DNA of 64,000 nucleotides from Sialis fuliginosa (GCA_961205875.1 OY540812.1:5146001-5210000); one strand, 5' to 3'; numbered from the stretch's first letter, positions 1-12,462 are shown. The notes: generated by a model from the letters alone, not told the origin. Translations and numbers: made by a program.

Positions 1-95
1 ATAACACGAACAAATCAACGCGGCTTACACAGAAGCTAAGATCTATACCAAGATCACCGCGGAAGCCTCAAGACTTAATACAGTAGGTAACATAA
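1..95 (+). repeat. Dispersed repeat fragment, family A
   Basis: The segment matches 8480-8565 closely (shared 'gcggcttacac', 'agaagc', 'aagatc') and, in reverse, 10338-10410. A shorter piece occurs near 45775-45825. It looks like one end of an unclassified interspersed repeat that runs in from outside the window. I see no open frame or terminal repeat. Confidence 0.5.
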
Positions 96-511
96 TAATG
101 TTACTGTGAATAAAAAAGAAAAAAATGCCTTTTTGCTAATAAATCGTAAAATGACCGAAATCATTTTTAGAAATTTTGGGATTAAATATATCGAAAATCT
201 GGGGGTAATTTGGGCAACAGATTCAGTTTCAGTACGCCAAAAACTTTCAAGATGTCTCTGGTGTAGAAAAAAGTATTTCTTTTTTAATTTTCTTGTAACT
301 TATTGTTAATCCCACTTTGATTTTTTTTGAATACATGTATCTACCTCATACATACCACAAAGATTGAATTTTCCGGTATCTTGAATTCTCAATACAATGA
401 ATTGTATACATACATACTTATAATATGAGTTCATGTTTACGGGTGCCTCTGAGGCAAGCAGATTTAACAATAAAATAAAAGGTAACTGTATCTGGATTCT
501 GTTTGAATTAC

Positions 512-584
512 TAATTGATTTAAGTTGACGCACTCGTCCAAACATCTGTCGGGCTCGTGTCAAACCTTCCAGAAGATCCTCCAT
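512..584 (-). CDS. Candidate first coding exon, unrecognised protein
   Basis: On the minus strand an ATG in good start context (A at -3, G at +4) opens a frame beginning MEDLLEGLTRARQMF, with an in-frame stop just upstream. The 24 codons are charged and amphipathic, and codon use looks more like coding than the AT-rich surroundings. A possible splice donor (GTAATT) follows the first base of codon 25. The sequence 5' of the ATG (585-715) is GC-richer and could be a 5' leader. Past the donor the frame soon turns AT-rich and hydrophobic, as an intron read in frame would. I do not recognise the protein and see no partner exon. A chance frame is possible. Confidence 0.3.
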
Positions 585-719
585 GATGAGATATTACCCT
601 AAGGATTTGTTTGGAAAACACTTTCCGTGTAAATGTGGAGTGGAGGCACTTATGGATGTGCAGCAGGCGATGTTTGCATTCGAGTAGTCGTGGCCGCCTG
701 CGCGCCCTCAAGCTGCAAA

Positions 720-1033
720 TTGCCTAAACTGCGTTCGCTAATTTACTTGTTTTTGTAAAGATTTTGGTGTCGTGTTTCGGGGTTATTAATTCTGCTGTAA
801 ACAGAATATTTTGATGGAAGATATTGTGTAATTAAATGCTGGTAATTAAATGATCTTCTGTTAGTTTATATAGTTGATATTCAGTGTTAATACTTATTAA
901 AATGATATGTTAATACTAACTAAATTAATAGTTATATACTTATTATAAATATGTCATCATTTTTATATCAATAGTTATTTTATTTTTCTTAATACGGTCC
1001 TGCTGTAATTCAAGTATTGTATAGTTTAAACTA
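720..1033. other. AT-rich DNA, nothing recognised
   Basis: Unique-looking AT-rich sequence without frames, repeats or structured sites that I could support. Confidence 0.5.
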
Positions 1034-1036
1034 TTA

Positions 1037-1150
1037 GGTCAGGTATTATAAATTAGCTCGCAAAATTTGCTAGCTTGCAAGCACTCTCAAATGGGGTATT
1101 AATTTTGTATGGATTAGCTATGGAATTTAGAGCAGTGACACTTCAACTAA
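1037..1150 (+). mobile_element. Truncated Harbinger-like MITE, family T2
   Basis: The left end resembles the family T2 end (consensus TGTCCGGTATTATAAA) and is preceded by TTA, the 3-bp target motif seen at other copies. It keeps the inner 'ttgctagcttgcaagca' palindrome and breaks off at about 1150, where a fragment of family T1 begins. A TTA duplication suggests PIF/Harbinger, but no transposase supports this. Confidence 0.55.
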
Positions 1151-1291
1151 TATCGTGCAGTTCAAATGACGTAAGTATTTAAAATGGTTATTCATAATCT
1201 AGTAGAAAAAATTAAAGTATGAATTTGTATCGTTAACTGTCAAAAAATATGAAAGATTTGTATTTTGTTTCACTTTTACCCCAGTTAACCC
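1151..1291 (+). mobile_element. 3' fragment of TA-target MITE, family T1
   Basis: The last about 140 bp match the ends of the T1 copies at 6536-7089 and 12616-13175, including 'cacttttaccccagtt' and a terminal TA at 1292-1293. The fragment abuts a broken T2 element, so the two probably met by deletion or nested insertion. Confidence 0.6.
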
Positions 1292-1293
1292 TA

Positions 1294-2757
1294 CCTACAT
1301 AGTAAATGAGATAGTTTTGATAAGATAACAAAACACATGAAATGTTTAGTCATAAATTTTAACTAAATATTTATAATAAATTAATACCTAAATAAAATCA
1401 TTCGGATTGGGAAAACAGAATATCACTAAATAATTCAGAGCATTTGCATACCTATGTAATGTTATTAATAATTTTCTTGTATTTTATATAAAATGTTAAC
1501 TAAAATAGGAACAAAATTAAAAATAACTAATATTTAGATTAAACTAACATTGAATATAGTAATTTTACTTGTTTTGCATATCCAATAATTATGCATAAAA
1601 CAATTTCTTTACCGTTCTAAAGGGTAGATTGACTTGTCTAAATATTCATTTTGTACGGCATTATAATATTTTTGTACGATAAATAGCTTTAAAGATTAAG
1701 ATATTCAAAATATACTGAAAATATCTCTACGCGAGCGTACCAAATAGTTCAGCGTTTCTCCATCAGTGGCTCATTTAAAAAATATCATTGCTCGTGTAAA
1801 TTTTTGTTCAAAGAACTTTACAAAATAGTTGATCATGTATTTTTTTTTGTGTATACAAACAATCGTTATATATTTTTATTTTTGATGGTTCTACTACTAT
1901 GGACCTAGGGCAGAATCTTAGTTATGACCCCCTTCCCACCCCTTCGGTTATACTCATTCGTATACTTTTTTTAACTTTTCAGTCTGACATTTTTTTTTGT
2001 ATAGATAGTAGGTACCATGCTGTACAGGACCCCCATACCACCTGGTGCCCGGGAAGGATCGTCCCCCCCCCCCTTATTTCTCTTAATTCCACTACTGCTG
2101 TTATGTGTATTATAAAATAATTAAATTATTAAAAATCTGGTTGCCGAATTAAAAATTAACAAAATCTTAATATTGTCCTAGGAACGTGTTTCGAACGAAA
2201 AAAAATGTTTGACAATACTTCCATATATAACCCATACTGTTGTTACCAACGTGTGTAGTTCCACAGGTGAATGAGCAATTTGTATTCATGGTGTGAGGTG
2301 TGTTATCTCAAGGCGGGGGTCGCACCTAAAACTCCCCGGGTTTAAATTCACTCCCGGAATATGGCGTTAATCGCGTACTATCTCGCATACATTTACTTAT
2401 GTTGTAATGATATACACGCGTTCAAAACGAAACTACCTGCGTGTTTGATTTAAAAAATATATATTAGCAATTATGTTGTGGTGTTTGAAATTAGGTTCTC
2501 GGAGAACAATTTGTTTACGAGATTTACAAACAGTACAGTTATGACAGCGTCGCCATTTTTATCCAAACCGGCGGTGATACGATTTATTCTAAAATTAACC
2601 CAATCGTGCCCAGCGTTTTTGTTAAGATTTTGCATTGCTGTAAGATTATTTTAATTCGAATGGGTTTGAAATCATACTTATTTTCGAGTATTGGACTGAA
2701 TACATCAACAATGCAATTACCAACGTTCTGGAGTTTTAGTATACTTATGTCCGGTAT
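1294..2757. other. AT-rich DNA with a C-rich patch, no gene seen
   Basis: Mostly AT-rich sequence. A pyrimidine-rich patch with a C run lies at about 1920-2080, and a GC-richer stretch at about 2285-2400. No coding frame could be supported. Confidence 0.5.
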
Positions 2758-3037
2758 TATAAAGGAGCTAGCAAAATTTGCTAGATAGCAAGCACTTTCA
2801 AATGGGATATTAATTCTGTACTAGTATCTATGGATTAGCTATAGAATTTAGAGCAGTGACACTTCAACTAATTGTAACACAGTTGGCATCTTTCACCGTA
2901 CAAAATAATGTTCATAATATCACCATTGTTTTAATACCGTTGGTATTTACCTACAACGCGTGCGTGAAACTTGTCAAAGTCTTCAACAAACTCCAAAAGA
3001 ACTGTCATATAAGTTTGATATCTCATTTGAAAGTGTA
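2758..3037 (+). mobile_element. Harbinger-like MITE, family T2, right end lost
   Basis: Begins TGTCCGGTATTATAAA after TTA (2755-2757) and aligns along its length with the complete copy at 32579-32859. The mirrored right terminal repeat is missing beyond 'tttgaaagtg'. Non-coding. Confidence 0.65.
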
Positions 3038-3692
3038 AAAACCGCTGCTTTAACCTATACATATAAAAAAGTGTTTATATTCGCTTCCTGGAATGAATGC
3101 TGAACCGATTTGGATGAGGTTTAAAATAATATACGATATTATATAAGACTACAAAGAAATGTGTCTTGAAGGTGTTAAATATAATAAATATACAAAAATA
3201 AAAATACAAATTTCATTTAAAAAGAATATTTTTTTATAAAATCTATACCAAGAATCAATCCAAAATTAATTATAGACGAGTTCTTGAATATTATAATATG
3301 CAAAACATTATGTTTACTGATGATATTTATCGGATAATACATCATAATGTATGCTATTTACCTAAATATGTTTACCTAAAGTTGAGCAGGTACCAATTTA
3401 TTAAATAGATTTAAAATAATTTTCTACTACGCCGTTTAAATGAGCCGCAACTAATGGACAGTAAGTAAAACCTTTAGCAAAGTGTACACAAACATTCTGA
3501 TAATAAAGAATTTAGTTAAATATTTAACACAAACTATACGTCTGTTACCGCCCGTTGTGTACATTAATGTTTTGTAAATGGAATTTGTCTACATGTCAGT
3601 AGTATAGTGAAACTTCGATGATTTGAATCTAAAAAATTAAATAATATATTAATTGTTCTAAATCAAAAATGATTACGTCTATGTACATTGTA

Positions 3693-4083
3693 CAGTCGCC
3701 TGCAGAACTCGTCTGGTACCATAAAGGCTAGAATCACTTACAACAGATTCCAAATTTATTGACAAAAATCATCGGTTATCTTTTTCTATCAAGTTTAATA
3801 TATTTAAATACTAAAATTCGGAATATCAAATATTTATTACCACAAAATTTACTTGTACAATTTTCAATAGATTACATAATAATTTAATTGCACAAATATA
3901 TATGAGTACTATAATGGAAGAGTAGTTCTTTATCTAGCAAATGAATTTCAAAATATCTGTCATAGTGTGATACATACATGGAGAAATGATTTAAATATTA
4001 TAATAATCAAATGGGAAGAGCCTACTAAGTTTGTGATAAACGAAAATGAATACAAACTGCAAGACCATTAATGCAGGCGACTG
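3693..4083 (+). mobile_element. 391-bp TA-target MITE (mariner/pogo-like), intact
   Basis: Perfect terminal inverted repeats CAGTCGCCTGCA / TGCAGGCGACTG are flanked by TA at 3691-3692 and 4084-4085. That pattern fits Tc1/mariner-pogo elements, although no transposase is present. A related copy at about 18150-18402 plus 26245-26413 is interrupted by the large hAT insertion. This copy preserves the uninterrupted target ('gagtactataatgg' near 3902-3916) and so serves as an empty site. Confidence 0.8.
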
Positions 4084-5861
4084 TACATGTATATTATAAA
4101 CAACCGAGTTAAATAATATTTTTAACCGACTTCACAAAGGAAAAGGTTTCAATTCAGCTGTATATATTTTTTATGTATGTTTGCATGAGCAGAACTTTGA
4201 CAAATATGCACCAATTTTTGTTTGTTTGAGAGATACTGCCTAGGTGGTTACATATAAAGAATATCAGAATCTAAATACGAACTTCGAAGATATGCCACTC
4301 AAAAGGAAAAATTAAAAAAACTTCAAAAAACCCCTAAAGAATTCAGATCGGTACATTTTTACATTAGTATCGTGAACGAAAGAAAATTCTACATCCAGAC
4401 ACACAGACACTATAATTTATTAAAGAAAAATAGAAAACCGACTAAATTATTAGGTATACTTTTCAACACTAACTTAATTAATAAAATTTAGAAAATTGAA
4501 AAATGGTTCGCTTGATTGATATCCAGGTTTTCGTATATACTGTAATTGTTCTTTGCTAATTAGTTTGTTTAAATTATCATTATTGTTAAAACTGTATTTT
4601 TGTTTTTTCCTGTGTACTATAAAAAGCAATCTTTAAATACTGTTTTGACTTTAGTATTGAATTTCTGTAAAAATCCTTCTCATTATATTTCATTATTATT
4701 AATTTGCTTTATTATTATGAAACATAATCATAAAATTTAAGATTCAGGTTAAAATTTACATATCAGAAACTAAATTCATATTGATAAGATCTTAAGAGAA
4801 AATATAATCAATATGAAAAATTAATATCATATTCTCGAATATTGTCAACGTATAAATATTGAAATTCTGTTATAATAAATGGTTCATGGGACTAATAGAG
4901 GTATGGAAAAGGAAGTCTTTTAAATAATTTCTTGTGGCTAATGTCAAAAGTAAATAAATAAGTTCATTGAACTAACTATTAATCAGTATTTTTCTTTTAT
5001 AATATATTTTCTTCATAATTATGTATTTTTGGCGGAAAAAAATTTCGACAATTTTCTGTTAAAAATATACGTACAAGAACCTTTATAAATTTTTTTAACC
5101 ATATTGCAATTTTAAAATCGATTCAAAATTAGTCGTTTTAGTTTGTAGTATCAATCAGTATCATAGCGTAAATTCCTCCTCCCCCTCCTCCCATTGAAAG
5201 AAAAATAATGAACCCCTTCAACATAGACATCGTCCAATTTTTTTCTAGAAAGAATTTTAAATTAAAAAATGGAGGACAATTAAAATATAGAACTTATTAC
5301 AAAGGATTTAGTTTTTTCTTTCTTTTCTAATGCATTAGGTATAAAATTTAAACTTTTTATTCATATAAATAAAATTGATAAATTAATTTAGACTTTTGTT
5401 TTGAACAAACACTTTACATAGGTCCAATACAGGCCCTCTAGCAGATGCAGGCCTTGCGGGCCTTACGCTTATACAGCTCTGGTTACAATAAGATCGAAGT
5501 TTCATAAATATAAATATCTTTTTATGACTCAACATTTAAAGTCTTGACCACGCATTTATATTGACAAATAAATACGTACTATTGAAAGATTATAACAGTT
5601 GTATTATAGAACTGATTATTTTTCTATTGTAATATGATCAAGATTACCAAACAATAAAAGTAAATTTGTTTTTGCTATTCTGTCAGATAAAAAGAAACCA
5701 TTTTTGTATTATAATCACGAGATTGTGACAAAAAACCATCATCATTCTACCTGCTGGTGTAGGTGATAGGGTATCTTTAAACCGAGAACCATCGAGTCTT
5801 GTGCCGTTATGCATTTTGGTACATACTCATCAAATCTATCATCATACATCACCCTTAAATA
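4084..5861. other. AT-rich DNA with a family R fragment
   Basis: A fragment of the repeat family described at 40881-41180 lies at about 4340-4420 in reverse orientation ('atcgtgaacgaaagaaaatt'). The remainder is AT-rich without supportable features. Confidence 0.5.
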
Positions 5862-7269
5862 CAGGGGTGTACTAAAACGATTTATATGCATCAAATAAAA
5901 TGCTTTAAATAAAATTATAATTCATCTATAAATCTGTATTGATTTATTTACATTAAAAGATTTAAAATATATTGTAGTGCATAATATACAGGTGTTCCGT
6001 AAGTCAGAATCCATAGGGAATTTTTATTTATTTTTTGACTATGTTGCAGATTATGTAATAAATGTAATTTTTATTATTTTTGCTTAAAATTCTTGTATTA
6101 GAATTTAACACTTTATATTATCGATAATAATCGATCCCAGAGTTTCTTTTATATAGATATAATCTTTAGAAATGCACTAATTAAAATTTACCAATTAGTT
6201 AGTCGTTTTGGCTTCTAAACCGCTTGTGAGTTTTTTCAATTAATAAAAATGACTATTTAATCGTAATGTGTAATAAGAAATATGCGCATTTGTGCCTGTT
6301 TCGACTTGTCCTAAATAAATTATTGGACTTCAAGGTTATTAGTAAATTGTGGATCGCAGTATTTAATGTTTTTGATTGGACTATAACAAATTACTGTTTT
6401 GTTGATATACAGTTTAGTAAGGAAAATAAATTACTATTACGGTTATAAAGTATACTCTTTGTTAACATATACATATAATGGTCAGTGTTCTTTATAAAAA
6501 ATTGTTTAATTACTGGTCGTTCTTACATATACTTAGGGTCAACTGGGGTAAAAGTGAAACAAAATACAAATCTTTAATGTTTTTTGAAAGTTAACGATAC
6601 AAATTCATACTTAAATTTTTTCTACTAGATGCGCTTATAAATAACCATTTTAAATACTTACGTCATTTGAACTGTACGATACAACACGGAATTTAAAAAT
6701 GAAAAAAGTGTGTTTCATTTTTAACCTCTAATTTGGGGAAAGTGAATGGAAAATATTTCTCGAAAAATTAAAAGAAAGCTACAAAGGCAGCTTTGATTTA
6801 TCTTCTTTGTGGAATATTAATGTGAAATTGTAACTTTAATTAATACAGAAAGTTATGTGCAAAGAATTAAAATTTAATTCACATATTTTGGCATCGACTA
6901 ACAGGGATGACAAAGGGAGGGGTGACACATCACTTATTAGGCGATTCATATTTTCAGGTCGCTTTAACAAACCTTTAATGATAATGTTAGTTTTTATAAT
7001 TATCCTATAAACAAATTAGTTTTTTAGTTGCAAGCTTGTTTCACTTTTACCCCATTTTTTTGGTGTTTCATATTTACCCCGCTCGACCCTAAACTTTTTT
7101 TCCTGCGAATAATTGTAATTTTTTTATAGATGGGGGTAATACTTATCTCCCAATCTCATTTTTGATTAGTTAAAAAAATAAGACGATTAAGTAATCCTTG
7201 ATTTTTTGTTGTTTACTTCATTACTTGAATTATTTTTGCAAATTTTTCAATTTTCGCAGCACACCCCTG
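5862..7269 (+). mobile_element. Possible hAT-like element with nested MITE
   Basis: CAGGGGTGT at 5862 is mirrored by ACACCCCTG ending at 7269, a hAT-type terminal pattern. The flanking octamers (cttaaata and tttacatc) do not match, so these may be ends of different copies. A complete T1 MITE (6536-7089) lies inside. Another left end of this family occurs at about 37000. No transposase frame is visible. Confidence 0.35.
6536..7089 (+). mobile_element. 554-bp TA-target MITE, family T1, complete
   Basis: Imperfect inverted ends GGGTCAACTGGGGTAAAAGTG and, reversed, GGGTCGAGCGGGGTAAATATG are flanked by TA at 6534-6535 and 7090-7091. A near full-length inverse copy is at 12616-13175 and a fragment at 1151-1291. 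The TA duplication fits the Tc1/mariner supergroup. It is non-coding and must have been moved in trans. Confidence 0.75.
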
Positions 7270-7867
7270 TTTACATCTCCCAGACACGGAGATGCTTAGC
7301 GTATCACAGCACGGGTCTTTCTTATGCAGATTATACGCCATTATTTTTATCTGATGTTAGCACAGGTGCTTAAATAATCTTTTTTGAGGTGTTTCTTGAG
7401 TAGTTACTAAAAGATAAATGTTCATTGCTAGATAGACCTAACGTGTTTTTGATTTTTGTGCTTACCAGTGAATTTAAAATTTTTTTATTATTATTTTCTT
7501 AGGAAAATTACATTAACTATTTAACAAATTATATAATAAAGAAACACAATACGAGATCTTAGACAGCAAGTTAGAAATTTATTTAATGGAATAAACTACT
7601 AGAAAGCGGAGAAATTGTCATTTCTTAGTAACATAAATAAATATGTATACACCTTAACCATAATAAAACAATGTCACTCGATTGAATAAGAATTCCTCGT
7701 CAGGAGCTTAATAGTTTCCAACTATGAAATTAAATTTAAAAAAAAATCAAATTTTATTACTAAAAAATATCGGTATGGAGAACCATCCATGTTCTTTTTA
7801 AATAGTTTTTAAATATACATTTTTTTAAATATTTTATTTATATAACCTACTACTATGTAGGTATATA
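7270..7867. other. AT-rich DNA, nothing recognised
   Basis: No frame, terminal repeat or structured motif could be supported here. Confidence 0.5.
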
Positions 7868-8127
7868 CATATATCGTAGTCTGGAGTTCTCACTGAGACA
7901 AACATTTTCCCCAAAAATAATTCAGATCGGTGCATTTTTATAGTAGTTATCGTGAACGAAAAAAATTATACATCCAGTCACACAGACACACGCACAGCCG
8001 CCATGCGGAAATTAACTTTTCGTTACGTTTTGAAGTTAGTACAATCAGAATTTGCCATTTTCTCGGACACGATTTTTCGATGGTATTACAATACTTCCAT
8101 TTCTTTCAGAACTTGGAAGTAATAATC
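7868..8127 (-). repeat. Dispersed repeat, family R
   Basis: Reverse copy of the family at 14355-14630, 14750-14960 and 40881-41180. Shared landmarks are 'atggcggctgtgcgtgtg', 'ttcgttcacgataact' and 'actccagac'. The length (about 260 bp), copy number and lack of a frame suggest a non-autonomous element, but I could not define its ends. Confidence 0.6.
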
Positions 8128-8232
8128 ATATGAAAAGAAATCAGAATCGAATTCATGCAGTGTAGGGTTAAACTTAACGATGTTTTCAATATTAACATTT
8201 GGTTCATTTTTCAGTAAACGTGGTGGCGGAAT

Positions 8233-8387
8233 TCACCCTCTGTTCCGTGTGTGTGTGTATGGCGGGGGTGTGGGGATGATTGCGACGCGAGGTAGAGGTA
8301 CCGTTGGTGCTGAGGCAGATGTGGCTGGCGTCTGCACAGCTGCCCGCACTTGGTCCGCGTAACTCACCGCAAGATTTAGTTAGGTGC
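8233..8387 (-). CDS. Candidate terminal exon in a GC-rich island
   Basis: This block is far richer in GC than its surroundings. On the minus strand one frame runs about 50 codons without ATG and reads YADQVRAAVQTPATS, then a Pro/Ala/Thr-rich stretch ending PTPPPYTHTRNRG and a stop at 8233-8235. PPPY would fit a WW-domain ligand, but that is inference from a short motif. The likely acceptor side has a branch-like 'ctaac' but a poor pyrimidine tract. Other frames, including a 60-codon plus-strand frame (8180-8362), are also open because of base composition, so the strand and even the coding nature are uncertain. Confidence 0.2.
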
Positions 8388-8479
8388 TGTTACTTACAGG
8401 GATGGCTTATATAATTAGATTTACAAAGTTTTACCGCCGTTACCAATATTTGGTATAGAGATGTCCAATGTGATGAAAG

Positions 8480-8565
8480 GTTGACTGATAACACGAGTAA
8501 ATTGACGCGGCTTACACCCAGAAGCCAAGATCCATATTATGATCATCGCGAAAGCCTTTAAACTT
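8480..8565 (+). repeat. Dispersed repeat fragment, family A
   Basis: Aligned with 1-95 and, reversed, with 10338-10410. Shared core 'gcggcttacac' and 'agaagccaagatcc'. Boundaries are not clear. Confidence 0.5.
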
Positions 8566-9184
8566 GGTTATAAATTATGATCTAGTTATAAATGTTTATG
8601 CTTATTTATTAATCACTTTCTCATTTTGAGTAGTCGAATAACCTAATAAAATTTTTTATTAATCTTCTAATTTTAATAAAGTCTACTTACAACTTTTCTG
8701 GAATCGGATAATAAACATTTTCGTATCTTCATTTTACTTCCTATTGCTTTTTTTATATTATTTTCTTTGTAAAACTTAAGCGTTTTGCGGTTTTTAAAAT
8801 ACTTTAGCTTTACATATATATTTTTTGTTTTTCTTACATTAAATATTAGAAACTCTTCACGGCTAAATTTATTTCGAAATAATTTTTTTTTATACATAAA
8901 AAAATATCATTTATAATTTTTTCTTGATACGTACCTGACCTAATTATTCAATATCAATTGTTGGTTTAATCACAACAATATTACAAATACCATTTTAATT
9001 ATACAAATAATAGAAAAATATATAATTTTAGGATCTTAGGCTTCTGAACAGTGGAAGTCTCATCAAAATCGATTCAGTAGTTCTCGTTTCAAGTCGGAAC
9101 AAATAAACAGACGGACAGATAGACACACCTTGGGTTGTATAAATGCAAAATCAATCATGATTAGTTAATCAGTTGTTGCGTGCT
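8566..9184. other. AT-rich DNA, no gene supported
   Basis: A 74-codon minus-strand frame (8673-8897) is Lys/Asn/Phe-rich, as expected from AT-rich noise. A short RTE-like tail ('acagacggacagatagac') occurs at about 9105-9125. Confidence 0.45.
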
Positions 9185-9402
9185 CATTACTGGTGTTACT
9201 TTTGCCATTACTGGAGAAAAACATGAACAAAATAAAAGGCTATAATTTAAAAAACAAACTATATTTGCAGACTTTGGTAATTAAATTGATTAAATAAAGA
9301 GTTACTTGTTTTATTAGTAACATGAGTTCATGAGAATTACAAAAAACAAGACCATTAATCCAAAAAAAGGAAAACTTACTCTTATAATGACCATAACTGG
9401 TA
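9185..9402 (-). mobile_element. Truncated MITE, family T4
   Basis: Reverse-orientation copy of the family complete at 29720-30251, with the terminal 'actggtacc' at 9396-9404 and internal 'taacatgagttcatgagaatt'. The other end is absent. Confidence 0.6.
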
Positions 9403-9655
9403 CCTTTACCTTATTCCCTAAAACGGATTTCTTTTACGCGTTGTTTTCTTGGAGCCAATTAACAGCGTAAATGGAGGGGTTACTGTATTTATAATATAAG
9501 AATTGATATATAAATGTTACATGATTAACTTAATAAGAATCGGCAAAGAAAACATAAATCTTTTATTGTAGTTTTACGAAGAGTTTCAAATATATTCACA
9601 TAATTTTAAATCGTACAATGTCCTGAAGCTAATCGAAAATAAATTAGCATCTAAC

Positions 9656-9830
9656 TCAGAAGTAATTAGTTAGTCCGTCTCTGTTAACTCTTAAAGCGTG
9701 CACGTTTTCTGCTAAGTGCAGTTTCGGAACCGGAAGTCGTGTCGGCAGCACGCGGCCGTTCCCTGCGCGTGCCTCGCGGGGGTAGATCGGCGTGATTTCA
9801 CATGCACATGCCCTCCTCCTTGAGTAGTTC
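9656..9830 (-). CDS. Candidate exon or promoter island
   Basis: A GC-rich island of about 170 bp. On the minus strand one frame reads ITPIYPREARAGNGR and continues to LRVNRDGLTNYF with a stop at 9656-9658, and its third codon positions are GC-rich. No convincing acceptor precedes it, and an overlapping minus-strand frame (9712-9930) is also open. A CpG-rich promoter would look the same. Confidence 0.2.
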
Positions 9831-9970
9831 TTGTTGTTTTGTAGCAGAGACACTTGTGATCGTAGATTAGCGACCGTTGTATGAAGTATTTTACTCGATG
9901 TAATAACGATCGTTTTTGTATTGGAAACACGTGTTAAGCTTGTTCCAGGGTTTTATTCTTGTCAATATTA

Positions 9971-10112
9971 TGCCGTGTTCAGACCGAAAAAACAAAACAG
10001 CAACATCGTGTCTTTTTGACAAAAGTGCAATAAAGCCTATGCATTTTTAAATACGACGTGTTTTCTTCAAACACCGTGTTGCTGTTTTGTTTTCTTTGGT
10101 GTGAACACCGCA
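9971..10112 (+). mobile_element. 142-bp Harbinger-like MITE, complete
   Basis: Near-inverted ends TGCCGTGTTCAGACCGAAAA and, reversed, TGCGGTGTTCACACCAAAGA lie between TTA copies at 9968-9970 and 10113-10115. It is a miniature relative of the 2.4 kb element at 35472-37914. The 3-bp TTA duplication is typical of PIF/Harbinger. Confidence 0.75.
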
Positions 10113-10337
10113 TTAGGTCAACTTTTTAATTACTACTTTAATTTATTAATTTACTTGTACATTATTTTCGGTTTTGGCTAAAGGTTAAGAAACTTACTTT
10201 GAAAACAATTTTTTTTTTCAATTTTTCCAAAATTTGAAATGATACTGAACTATTTGTCGCTGAAGCTCTACTACCATGAAGTTTTTAGATTTTTTTTTAT
10301 AAAATAAAAATAATTAAGACTATGTTATGAGTCTGGA

Positions 10338-10410
10338 GGCTTCTGGGTGTAAGCCGCGTCAATTCGGTCGTGTTATCGGCCAACGTTTCGTCACACATTA
10401 CAGTTTGCAC
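10338..10410 (-). repeat. Dispersed repeat fragment, family A
   Basis: Reverse complement of the segments at 1-95 and 8480-8565 ('ggcttctgggtgtaagccgc'). Confidence 0.5.
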
Positions 10411-12098
10411 TTTTAGAAGAGCCCTACCATTTTTTCAATAGTTTTATATCTTTGTCTGGATGTCATATTTTTGCGTATTTAGTTTAAAAACAAGCTTATA
10501 GCTTAAATAATTTACGAGATATTTTTACGTGACGGACGCACGGACGATAAAATGATACTTATTAATATGGAGACGTGCTTACAGATTATACAGTGTATTC
10601 CAAGTTGATTAAGACATAGGAAACTTAACATGGCGACAATTAGAAGTGTTGTAGTAGCCTTTGATCGAATTTAACGATATGTCATTGGTGCATTTTGAAT
10701 CCAAAATTATTAAATATTTGTAATATTGTAATCAAAATGGGTAATCACAAAATTTGTTACTCATTGGTGCAAGTAATCAACTTGGAATACACTGTATATA
10801 TTTTTTAAATTATTCTATACGACACATTTTTAAATCTGAATTATTTGGATCAAAATATATATACATATAGACACGTATTTTATTCTAGTTGTTACTTTGT
10901 TACTATGAAAAACTGCATTCCATAGATTTTTTGCGAAACACAATTCGATTGTCTGATGGAATGTTAAAACTCACATATTTCCCTGGATCAACAAAAACCT
11001 GTCGGCGAAGCACCTTACCCCCTGATAACATACTGTTTGACTTCACTCCATGGACATTGATGTATATGTCGAAGGGTATTTTACCAGTACATACACTCAT
11101 ACATACATTCATATGTCTGTCTGTATGTACAGAGAGAGGGTCGTGACTGACGAGCAGTTCTTGTTCTGTCGAATTATTGTTTATTACAAAAAAGAGACAA
11201 ATACGCACAGGGACTATATTTTTGTTGATTTTGGACCCCGCTCCCCTACGCAAGACAAATATGAATATCATTTACTCCCTACCGCCCTAAAGGATAACAC
11301 CAAGTTTTTTTTTCATTTAATTAATAATTTTATTTATTAATTTGACAGCAATAATTTTCTTTTATGAATAAAATAGAAAATAATTAGTAACCCATACTTT
11401 GTTTTCATAAATCCGATATAAAAAAATCTTACATAAGACTTTTTTACCCCCATTGAAATAAAAAAAATCGATACCAACCTAAACATACTTACGTTATACT
11501 TTAATGGCCCAACTATAATAAAATGATATTTAATTAGGTCGATTATAAGTATACACAATCATATGATAATTAGCTATTGTATTTAAGGGTTGAGAGATGG
11601 GGGTTGAAAACTTTTTGAAGTTATACTTTTTCAGGCGTGTTAAGGGTGAAATTTTAGTAATGCAACAGAAACAATTAACACCATGAAGTTGGGTTAGGTG
11701 TAGATAATGCAGATATCTGTTATGATAGTCGGTAAAACAGGGTTTTATTTTTGCAGGTGCGTATATGTGTGTACATTGTACATCCACCCACTTTTTTATT
11801 ATAAATTTGATTATCTATTGGTGGTTCTGGAGTTATAAGCTTTCAAAGTGTGACAGAAAAAACCGTCTGTTAAGCAATTTATTTTCTTGTTGGCATATTT
11901 GAAAGGAAAATAATTTTCTGCATTTTCACATACGTACTTTAAAAAATCCAATAACATAAACTAGGATCTTTAGAATCTATTGGAGATACAAATACGCCTG
12001 TGTGAAACACCCCTATGTAAAGCTCTCTATCACAACAAACGTCACGTTCTGTATCGTCAAGCCGCAGTAGTGTTGTTTATGTGTGACAAAACTGCACA
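10411..12098. other. AT-rich DNA, no gene supported
   Basis: Frames of up to 122 codons at 10889-11340 overlap on both strands and have no recognisable motif. A short palindromic pair, 'ccaagttgattaagacat' (10600-10617) and 'gtaatcaacttggaatac' (10773-10790), may mark the ends of a small element. Nothing else is supportable. Confidence 0.45.
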
Positions 12099-12150
12099 CA
12101 GGGTCGGCAACCTTTTGTGATAAAAATTAACTTCTTTAACGGACCCACCA
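12099..12150 (+). mobile_element. hAT-like left end, fragment
   Basis: CAGGGTCGGCAACCTTTTGTG resembles the common hAT terminus CAGGGGTCGGCAAAC. No matching right end was found nearby. Confidence 0.35.
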
Positions 12151-12462
12151 ACTAAAATAACAACGTTTAGAATCGCCAAATCGCGAACTCAAGTAGCAAA
12201 AACATTGTAAAAATAACAACGCATATAGAAAGCGCGGATTTCATTATAATTGTTAAATACGTTACAATTATTTTAATGAAAGCGTTGACATTATAATTTT
12301 ATAATAATATGATGCACTTTCACAGTGTAGTAAGTTTTAAACCAATAGATAAGATTTTATACGAAAAAAAAATCATTTTTTTATTTTTAATATATTCTAG
12401 AACTTCTTAAAATCCAGTACCTCAAATTAAAAAAAAAAAAACGGAACCTTTATTGGTTCATT

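Noticed and set aside
5862-7269. Single full hAT element
   Set aside because: The ends mirror each other, but the flanking octamers do not match, so I list it only as possible.
10889-11340. Overlapping 85-, 96- and 122-codon frames on both strands
   Set aside because: No coding-like pattern favours one frame, no domain is recognisable, and all share low-complexity stretches such as 'catacatacattcatatg'.
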